This document shows, in pieces, positions 57,740 to 64,000 of a DNA stretch of 64,000 nucleotides (its first letter is position 1; each line of letters opens with the position of its first letter). Origin of the DNA: Clostridium sp. C2-6-12 (lineage in GTDB: Bacteria; Bacillota; Clostridia; Clostridiales; Clostridiaceae); NCBI RefSeq assembly GCF_009928485.1, contig NZ_JAABNP010000004.1, forward strand, positions 62,001 to 126,000, given 5' to 3'. The notes beneath the pieces were generated by a model. The model searched no databases. It was given only the letters and a program-made list of their open reading frames with translations, and was not told the origin of the DNA. Made by a program: the position numbers and the translations under genes.

Positions 57740-59272
57740 TTACCAAAATAATTTTAAATATACATAAAAGGTGGTTCCAACACCAACTTCACTTTCCACT
57801 TTGATCTGACCCTGATTACTATCTAATATAGACTTTACAATTGAAAGTCCTAATCCATAACCGCCCTGTTCTCTTGATCTATGTGATTCTCCTCTGAAAA
57901 ATCTATCATATATTTTTGAAATATTTTCTTTAGATATTCCTATTCCATTGTCTGAAATCTTTAATACTGCATAATTTTCATTTTCTATTTCTTCAATAAT
58001 TGTAGCTATTTTAATAATCCCTTCAATTTTATCCGTATGTAAAACTGCATTTTGAGTTAGATTAAATATGACCTGCTTAATTTGATTTCTATTAATATAT
58101 GCTATTATATTCTCTTGTAAATCCAATTCTAACTTTCTATCCTTAGCAAGAATCTTAAGTTGTGGAAATATTTCTTCTACAATATCCTTTAAATTTTCCT
58201 GCTTCATTTCTACAACTGGATTTTGCTCTAATCTGGTTAATACTAAAAGATCATTCACAAGTTTTGTAAGTCTTTCACTTTCAGTCAATATACTATTTAA
58301 AGCTAAATCCAATTGCTCTTCATTTTTAGCTGCACCTCTTAAAAGAACTTCAACAAAGCCATGAATTGATGTTAAAGGTGTTCTCAGTTCGTGAGAAGCA
58401 TCAGATACAAATCTCCTCATCTTTTCCTTTATTATTTGTTCTTTTTCAAACGAAGTTTCTATTCTTTCAAGCATTATATTAAAGGCTTTTGCTAATCTAT
58501 TAATTTCAAGCTGCCCATTTTCTGAATCTAATCTTGTATGCAAATCTGTTACACTTATTCCTTCAACGGTATTTGATATATCATCAAGAGGAACTAAAGT
58601 ACGTTTAATAATTGTAGCAGCAACTATAGTTCCAACTATAAGTATTAAAATGGAAATACTTGTGTGCATATATACTTCACGATTTAATATTTCCTCAATA
58701 TCCTTAATTGAAGTGCTAATTTGAATTAATCCTGAAGGCGAATTTAAAGGACCAATTTTTCTCCATACAGCCAACTGCATATCACCATTTGAATCTTTTA
58801 CACTTTTAAAGTCTCTTTCTAGGTTTCCTTCTTCACTGCAAAGTTCAATATAATCTTCTTGGTATCTAATTGGAACTGGTATTTCTTTTATTTTTCTTTC
58901 ATGTTCTTCTTTAGAATCATCATCTCCATCTTTATCATCTTTAGGTGTTTCTGAATTACATCTTTTCCCTACTACCTCTCCATTGTTGTTTATTATAGCT
59001 ACGCTCATGGTTTTATCCCATAAGTTTTTCAGAATTTCTTTTGAAGCATCTTCTGTTATATTATCCGCATTTTCTTTAGCTAATGCTTCCATATCTAAAT
59101 TATGAAATCTTTCCTGCAATACCTGCACTTTAGTTTTATACAAATATTCTCTCATGCTTATATATTGAAAAATTCCCATGACAGCTAATAAAATAAATAG
59201 TATCATAATAAAGCGAAACAATAACTGCCACTTTAAACTCTTAATTGTAAATTTATCTATTAACTTTTTCAT
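57740..59272 (-). CDS. Sensor histidine kinase with HAMP domain
   Basis: 510 residues: membrane helix (about 14-36), extracytoplasmic domain of about 165 residues with a very acidic stretch (DDKDGDDDSKEE), second helix (about 203-223), HAMP, phospho-acceptor SDASHELRTPLTSIHG and HATPase with GGYGLGLSIV. The acidic patch suggests metal, cation or peptide sensing, which is inference. Starts within the regulator stop (4-base overlap). Downstream are the ApbE and FMN-protein genes. Confidence 0.9.
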   Translation of the reverse strand: MKKLIDKFTIKSLKWQLLFRFIMILFILLAVMGIFQYISMREYLYKTKVQVLQERFHNLDMEALAKENADNITEDASKEILKNLWDKTMSVAIINNNGEVVGKRCNSETPKDDKDGDDDSKEEHERKIKEIPVPIRYQEDYIELCSEEGNLERDFKSVKDSNGDMQLAVWRKIGPLNSPSGLIQISTSIKDIEEILNREVYMHTSISILILIVGTIVAATIIKRTLVPLDDISNTVEGISVTDLHTRLDSENGQLEINRLAKAFNIMLERIETSFEKEQIIKEKMRRFVSDASHELRTPLTSIHGFVEVLLRGAAKNEEQLDLALNSILTESERLTKLVNDLLVLTRLEQNPVVEMKQENLKDIVEEIFPQLKILAKDRKLELDLQENIIAYINRNQIKQVIFNLTQNAVLHTDKIEGIIKIATIIEEIENENYAVLKISDNGIGISKENISKIYDRFFRGESHRSREQGGYGLGLSIVKSILDSNQGQIKVESEVGVGTTFYVYLKLFW

Positions 59273-59958
59273 TGTGCCACCATCTTGTATCCAACACCAC
59301 GGACAGTTTTTATAATATTATGCTCCTTATCATCAAGCTTATCTCTTAAGTATCTTATGTATACCTCAACGATATTTTCTTCTCCATTAAAATCATATCC
59401 CCAAACTTTTTCAAGTATTAAAGATTTACTTAGTACAGTTCCATTATTAATTAATAAAAACTTTAATAAGTTATATTGTGTTGGTGGTAAATCTATTAAT
59501 TTTCCACCATAAGTAAATTCATGTGCACCATCATCAATAGTAAAATCACCAATGTTTATAACTTGATTTAACTCTGGAAAACTGTTTCTTATCCTTGCAT
59601 TAATACGCGCTAAAAGTTCTTTAAAACTAAAAGGCTTAGCCATATAGTCATCAGCTCCAGTATTTAAGCCTCTAACTTTATCATCTACATCATCTCTTGC
59701 TGTAAGCATTATTACTGAAGTTTTTATTAATCTTTTAATTCTAGTGCAAACCTCATATCCATCCATTCCTGGAAGCATAATATCTAATATTATTATATGA
59801 GGATTCACTTTTTGAGCTACCTCAATTGCTTCATTTCCATCAAAAGCTGAATATACCACATATCCTTCAGCTTCCAAGCCCATCTTAACAAAATCAACTA
59901 TACTCTTTTCATCATCTACTACAAGAATTGTAATTTGTTCCTTTACTATTGAATTCAT
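59269..59958 (-). CDS. OmpR/PhoB-family response regulator
   Basis: 229 residues: receiver with VVDDEKS, phospho-acceptor in IILDIMLPGMDG and AKPFSFKE, then winged helix (ILEKVWGYDFNGEENIVEVYIRYLRDKL). First gene of the pair with the HAMP kinase. Regulation of the adjacent flavinylation genes is possible but not shown. Confidence 0.92.
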   Translation of the reverse strand: MNSIVKEQITILVVDDEKSIVDFVKMGLEAEGYVVYSAFDGNEAIEVAQKVNPHIIILDIMLPGMDGYEVCTRIKRLIKTSVIMLTARDDVDDKVRGLNTGADDYMAKPFSFKELLARINARIRNSFPELNQVINIGDFTIDDGAHEFTYGGKLIDLPPTQYNLLKFLLINNGTVLSKSLILEKVWGYDFNGEENIVEVYIRYLRDKLDDKEHNIIKTVRGVGYKMVAQ

Positions 59959-60039
59959 TTTTGCCCCTCACTATCTAAATAATACAATATATACTACATC
60001 AAATTAACTATTAATCATTTATATATAATTCTTCAATTT

Positions 60040-60915
60040 CTATTTTCCAAATACCTGTTCCTTAAGTCTTAAGCCCTCTTTTGTTGTTGCTACACCACCT
60101 AAAGCAGTTTCTCTAAGTGCTACTGGCAGACATTTTCCTACTTTATACATTGCACACACTGTATCATCAAATGGAATTTTAGATGCTACTCCTGCCATTA
60201 CCATATCAGCAGCACAAAGAGCAGTTATTGCCCCTTGAGCATTTCTCTTAGCACAAGGTATTTCAACAAGTCCTGCAACAGGATCACACACAAGTCCCAA
60301 AACATTTTTAAGTATTATCGCTGCTGCATTTAAACTCATTTCAGGAGTTCCTCCCATCATTTCAACAACAGCAGCTGCTCCCATTGCTGATGCTGATCCG
60401 CATTCTGCCTGACAGCCACCTTCTGCTCCTGATAAGGTTGCATTTAATCCAATAATTATACCAACTGCTGAAGCTGCTAACAATCCTTTTAAAAGTCCGT
60501 CTTCATCCAATTCCAGCTTCTTACCTGCTGCTAAAATAACTGCTGGTAATATACCACAGGAACCAGCAGTTGGACATGCAACTATTTTGCCCATAGAAGC
60601 ATTTACTTCTGAAGAAGAAAGTGCCATTGCCATTGCTAAATTTGTTACATCTCCTGTTAAGGTCTTTCCCTTTTTAACATAATTATGTAGTTTATAAGCA
60701 TCTCCACCTATAAGACCACTAACAGAATAAACTTCCTTTTCCATACCTTCATTAGCTGCTGAAATCATAACCTTTAAAATACTTCTCATTTTTTCTATAA
60801 CTTCATCTCGTGTTAAACCTTTTTCTTCTACTTCACATCTTATTGCATATTCACTTAAAGAAATATTATGTTTTTCACATATTTCTAGTAATTCCGCTCC
60901 ACTCTTTGCCAACAT
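60040..60915 (-). CDS. sdaAA: L-serine dehydratase, iron-sulfur alpha subunit
   Basis: 291-residue catalytic subunit that deaminates L-serine to pyruvate. CPTAGSCGILPAVI and GGCQAECGSASAMGAAA, and CDPVAGLVEIPCAKRNA hold the cluster cysteines. Lies 143 bases after sdaAB, the gap carrying a tandem repeat. Confidence 0.95.
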   Translation of the reverse strand: MLAKSGAELLEICEKHNISLSEYAIRCEVEEKGLTRDEVIEKMRSILKVMISAANEGMEKEVYSVSGLIGGDAYKLHNYVKKGKTLTGDVTNLAMAMALSSSEVNASMGKIVACPTAGSCGILPAVILAAGKKLELDEDGLLKGLLAASAVGIIIGLNATLSGAEGGCQAECGSASAMGAAAVVEMMGGTPEMSLNAAAIILKNVLGLVCDPVAGLVEIPCAKRNAQGAITALCAADMVMAGVASKIPFDDTVCAMYKVGKCLPVALRETALGGVATTKEGLRLKEQVFGK

Positions 60916-60968
60916 AAATAATTATTCCACCTTCCTTACTTTTTAAATAGTTTTAAGTTTTTAATTGC

Positions 60969-61053
60969 AGAAAAGTTCCGCATTATTGTATAACTACTCT
61001 TTTTATATGCGAGAAGTTCCATATTGTCGCATAGTCACTCTTTATATAAGTGC
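60969..61053. repeat. Two tandem 42-43-base repeats between sdaAB and sdaAA
   Basis: Units 60969-61010 and 61011-61053 share AGAAGTTCC...ATTGT..ATA-ACTACTCTTT-TATAT. They are related to the pair at 32408-32484 (shared GATAAGTTC-type start, ATTG, ATG and TTTTATAT). Part of a dispersed family. Confidence 0.65.
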
Positions 61054-61058
61054 AACTC

Positions 61059-61736
61059 TTAACTGATTTTAGCCGGGCTTATAGAAATCACATTATAAAC
61101 CAATTCCAGCTTTTTAATTTTTTCTATTATTTCGTCATTTACCTTATTATCCATTTCAAAAATCATCGTAGCCTCGTGACCTTTATGATTTCTAAACACT
61201 CTCATAAAAGCCACATTTATATTTTCACTATAAAGAATACTTGTCACACTATTAATAACACCTGGCGCATCTTTTTGAGTTACTATCAAAGTTTCATATA
61301 TTCCAATAAAATCCACTTCATTTCCATTAACTTCTATGACTTGAATGCTCCCACCACCAATAGAAGATCCCATGACTTCACAATAATTATTATTTACCGT
61401 TCTCATAATAAATTTTACTGTATTAGGATGAACATCTCCTAAATCAGCTTCTTTAAATAAAAATTTTATATTTCTTTCTTTGGCAATATCTAGAGAATTC
61501 CTTAATCTTTCATCACTTGGTTCCATCCCAAGTATTCCTGCTACTAAAGCTCTATCTGTTCCATGTCCTCTATATGTTTTAGCAAAAGAACCATGGAGCA
61601 TAAATGTCACCTCTTCTATATCTTCTCCTGCTATGCTTCTTGCAATCTTCCCAAGTCTTGCTGCACCTGCTGTATGTGAACTTGATGGTCCTATCATAAT
61701 AGGTCCTAAAATATCAAAAACTCCTATTCCTTTCAT
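61059..61736 (-). CDS. sdaAB: L-serine dehydratase, beta subunit
   Basis: 225 residues: the SDH_beta domain (GVFDILGPIMIGPSSSHTAGA at the N-terminus) and a C-terminal ACT domain (about 145-225, LIVTQKDAPGVINSVTSIL) that binds regulatory serine. The stop codon lies inside a CAGTTAAGAGTT repeat. Upstream gene of sdaAA. Confidence 0.94.
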   Translation of the reverse strand: MKGIGVFDILGPIMIGPSSSHTAGAARLGKIARSIAGEDIEEVTFMLHGSFAKTYRGHGTDRALVAGILGMEPSDERLRNSLDIAKERNIKFLFKEADLGDVHPNTVKFIMRTVNNNYCEVMGSSIGGGSIQVIEVNGNEVDFIGIYETLIVTQKDAPGVINSVTSILYSENINVAFMRVFRNHKGHEATMIFEMDNKVNDEIIEKIKKLELVYNVISISPAKIS

Positions 61737-62052
61737 TGCTACTCCTCTTTCTTATCAAATGAAAATATATTATTAGTTTGCTTATTTTATATATATTAAA
61801 ACATATCATTAGATAATTTAATATATATAATTACAAAATAATCTAACGTATTTTTTATATATTTTAATTTTTTATATGAATTAGTATTATTTATTTTGTA
61901 AAATAAGAATCTTTTAAAAATATAACTTAAATTTCCAAATAAATAAACGATAATATAAGTAAATAAATTTTTATTTAATTATAAATATAAAAAAATATTT
62001 ATATAAGATTTTATTAAATATATATCAAATATTATTCTCAGGAGGTGAGAAA
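61737..62052. other. Extremely AT-rich 316-base leader
   Basis: Long A and T tracts dominate, with very few G or C between about 61780 and 62035. It ends in a strong AGGAGGTGAG for the next gene. Promoters and bent DNA are likely but no single promoter stands out. Confidence 0.6.
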
Positions 62053-62565
62053 ATGAGTTTATCCATTGACAATACTTTTTTAGGAAATCCTTATACTTCA
62101 GGTATAACAGCAGATTATAAGTCTAATAATAAGACTACTCAAGAATTTCAGATTGAAAGTAAAAGTACACAAAAAAGTGAAAATACACAAAATGCAGAAG
62201 ATAGCAGCGAAGATGAAAAGAAAGTACAAAAGAAAATGCAAATTACTTCTGAAATAGAAGGTCAATATTATTGTACTTATTTAGTTGATGAAGAAGGGCA
62301 AAAAACAAAAATAAGCCAAGTTCCTATTGCTAAAGCTGGAATTCAAAACAGTTTAGAAAGTCCAATTCAATCTCCAGATACATCATCACCTTCTAATTAT
62401 AATTTGCTTAAAGATGCTCATATTTCCTTTGAGCTAAAACAACAGCTAAGCATTGAGAGCACTCATAAACAAAACGTAAGAGATATGATGGATTTAATAA
62501 ACGGCAAAAATAATTCAAATGATATTCTTGGAACTCTAAAATCCATTAGACATTTAGTTATGTAA
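62053..62565 (+). CDS. Unknown Ser/Lys/Gln-rich soluble protein
   Basis: 170 residues, no signal peptide or membrane segment. Low-complexity charged segment at 24-65, a short beta-like block (EGQYYCTYLVDEEGQKTKISQVPI), then Ser/Pro-rich linker and a C-terminal helical region (VRDMMDLINGKNNSNDILGTLKS). Not recognised. The near-consensus AGGAGGTGAG suggests high translation. It is the only plus-strand gene in this end of the window. Confidence 0.6.
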   Translation: MSLSIDNTFLGNPYTSGITADYKSNNKTTQEFQIESKSTQKSENTQNAEDSSEDEKKVQKKMQITSEIEGQYYCTYLVDEEGQKTKISQVPIAKAGIQNSLESPIQSPDTSSPSNYNLLKDAHISFELKQQLSIESTHKQNVRDMMDLINGKNNSNDILGTLKSIRHLVM

Positions 62566-62601
62566 ATATTAAGTAAAAATACTTCGTCAAATAATCTTCT
62601 A

Positions 62602-62650
62602 AATATAATAATAGCTTCTTACTATTTTAGTAAGAAGCTATTATTATATT
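62602..62650. terminator. Bidirectional terminator with 22-bp perfect stem
   Basis: 62602-62623 and 62629-62650 are exact reverse complements around a 5-base ATTTT loop, between convergent genes. Confidence 0.8.
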
Positions 62651-62662
62651 GGATCTTAAATA

Positions 62663-63655
62663 TTATGGATTTAATGTTTTTTGTATAAAGTTAATTTTAG
62701 TCCAAGCCCCGTCTTCACCAAGGGTACATTCAACTCCATCAACATTTATAGTTGTATTTTTTTGCATTATTCCATTATTATTAAAATAATACATATCCCC
62801 TTTAAATTCTTGCCAACCAGTTACCTTTTCATTCATTTCATTATAGTAATACCAATTATCTCCTTCTTTTTTCCACGATTTGCTTTCTACCTTATATGCA
62901 TCTGTATTTTTATGCGCATTTTCAGCAGTCGTTAAATCTACAATTTTATCATCAGCATATGCACCTACTTCGTTTAGTTTATATCCATCTATTATAGTAT
63001 CTTTAAGTCTCAGTCCTGTCTGTTTGTCCAGATAACACCATCTATGGTTATAAGCTATCCACCCTGTAAGCCTTTTTCCAGTTTTATCTTGAAAATATGA
63101 ATTTTGAGCTGCTTCATCATATACCCATTCTCCATTAGTAGATGCTACATTGGCTGTTGCTCCTTCTATTAAATCATTTTCCCCACTTACTGTTGCTAAT
63201 GCTCCGTTTTGATTCGCTGCACCATTCTCATCTAACATGATTTTATTACCATTTGAAATTATAGTTGTGTTTTTAAGCATAACTCCATTTTTATCTTTAA
63301 AATACCACTTTTTATCTTCTTTAAGTATCCAAAGGCCTTCAGTATCTCCTATTTTAGCTGTATTTGACGTTACACTATTTTTATCCTGAATCCATGCTCC
63401 ATCTGCATCTAAATGATACTCTTTAAGCTTCGAAACCACTACTCCATCTTTTACCATAACTCCATTTGTTTCATCAAAGTAATACCACTTTCCGTCAATT
63501 TGTCGCCAGCCTCTTGCCTTTGAACCATCTTCATTAATATAATATTTATTTTCTCCTTCTTGTTTCCATTCAGCATTAGCTGCTATTGGTAATAATGTTA
63601 AGAAAGTTGCAGATGTTATTACGCTTAATATTCCTTTTTTCAAAATGCTTTTCAT
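62663..63655 (-). CDS. Secreted cell-wall-binding repeat protein
   Basis: 330 residues with a signal peptide (SVITSATFLTLLPIAANA, cut near 28) followed by about seven to eight choline-binding-type repeats (W-x-x-GG/DGKWYYF-x-x-x-GVM pattern) along the whole chain. No catalytic domain. Such all-repeat proteins bind wall teichoic acid choline or related polymers. Neighbour of a second repeat protein. Confidence 0.88.
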   Translation of the reverse strand: MKSILKKGILSVITSATFLTLLPIAANAEWKQEGENKYYINEDGSKARGWRQIDGKWYYFDETNGVMVKDGVVVSKLKEYHLDADGAWIQDKNSVTSNTAKIGDTEGLWILKEDKKWYFKDKNGVMLKNTTIISNGNKIMLDENGAANQNGALATVSGENDLIEGATANVASTNGEWVYDEAAQNSYFQDKTGKRLTGWIAYNHRWCYLDKQTGLRLKDTIIDGYKLNEVGAYADDKIVDLTTAENAHKNTDAYKVESKSWKKEGDNWYYYNEMNEKVTGWQEFKGDMYYFNNNGIMQKNTTINVDGVECTLGEDGAWTKINFIQKTLNP

Positions 63656-63728
63656 CCTAATTCTTCTTCCTTTTCAATTTAATCTATTTTGCATAAGCTG
63701 CCCGTAAATATATTTTTCTCAATGGAAA

Positions 63729-64000
63729 TTATTTATTTTTCCAATATTTCAAAATACCATCTTCACCAATTTTATATTCTTTACCATCATCAGTAATAGT
63801 TACATTTTTTTGCATAACACCATCTTCATTATAATAGTGCCAATCTCCTTGATCATTTACCCATCCTGTTGTACGCTTATTATGATTTTGAATTTTATTG
63901 TTCAAGCTCTTCACTTCATTTTCACTTGATTTTTTATTATCTTCACTGTTGTTGATAGCTATATTTTTATTTTCATTAATTTGATTATTTAATGCTTCTC
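63729..64000 (-). CDS. Cell-wall-binding repeat protein, N-terminus beyond the window
   Basis: The frame runs open through the right edge, so only the C-terminal 90 or so residues are seen: a Asn/Lys-rich stretch with heptad character (EALNNQINENKN...KSLNNKIQ), then one wall-binding repeat (GWVNDQGDWHYYNEDGVMQ). A GTG at 63914 is in frame but is not a convincing start. The upstream part probably holds a signal peptide and possibly coiled coil. Confidence 0.75.
   Translation of the reverse strand, partial: EALNNQINENKNIAINNSEDNKKSSENEVKSLNNKIQNHNKRTTGWVNDQGDWHYYNEDGVMQKNVTITDDGKEYKIGEDGILKYWKNK

Overview
The window is very AT-rich, low-GC Firmicute DNA and reads as the chromosome of an anaerobic Clostridium of the sensu stricto (cluster I) type. 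The evidence is clostridial-style gene content (two-subunit L-serine dehydratase, a short ThiC with CxxCxxxC, an L27 that needs Prp processing, the L21 leader RNA), strong AGGAGG ribosome binding sites and frequent TTG/GTG starts. No rRNA, tRNA, CRISPR array, prophage or intact insertion sequence was seen. I do not name a species. Most genes lie on the minus strand.

Layout. 1-6.1 kb: polyamine operon speD-speA-speE-carboxyspermidine dehydrogenase-nspC, with a structured intergenic RNA candidate before nspC. 6.3-8.8 kb: HD-domain protein, an unknown membrane-anchored protein and an unusual Met/Asn-rich repeat protein. 8.9-12.1 kb: AraC regulator divergent from a GH36 alpha-galactosidase. 12.4-14.5 kb: DUF2238-like membrane protein, then a metallo-beta-lactamase-fold protein overlapping a Cys-rich protein. 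14.8-19.2 kb: asymmetric heterodimeric ABC exporter controlled by a divergent MerR regulator through a 19-bp-spacer promoter. 19.4-26.3 kb: ECF sigma/anti-sigma pair, rlmD, a lipoprotein with an RDD-like protein, comEA-like and dacF-like genes. 26.3-31.3 kb: a start-less ferredoxin-like frame, asd, a LysR regulator and a two-component system. 31.4-43.7 kb: RluA-type synthase, LCP protein, yqeK, nadD, yhbY, obg, rpmA, prp, rplU, an XRE/membrane pair, rng and the two radical-SAM-linked genes TIGR03936 and TIGR03960. 43.9-48.2 kb: a giant 1414-residue DUF445 protein. 48.5-54.1 kb: remnant of a cell-wall-binding protein, then a TPP-riboswitch-controlled thiW-thiD-thiC-thiM-thiE operon. 54.1-60 kb: tandem FMN-domain electron-transfer protein, ApbE flavin transferase and a two-component system. 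60-64 kb: sdaAB-sdaAA, an orphan gene behind an extremely AT-rich leader, and two cell-wall-binding repeat proteins, the last cut by the window edge.

Themes. A family of small imperfect inverted-repeat elements sits directly at gene 3' ends and supplies stop codons, and in two unrelated genes the last four codons. A second short tandem-repeat family occurs at 32.4 and 61.0 kb. Several genes start with TTG or GTG. The ApbE gene has no standard start codon at all behind a near-perfect ribosome binding site. The best leads for undescribed biology are the flavinylated tandem-FMN module, the Met/Asn-rich repeat protein, the giant DUF445 protein, the structured RNA candidate and the stop-codon-associated repeats.
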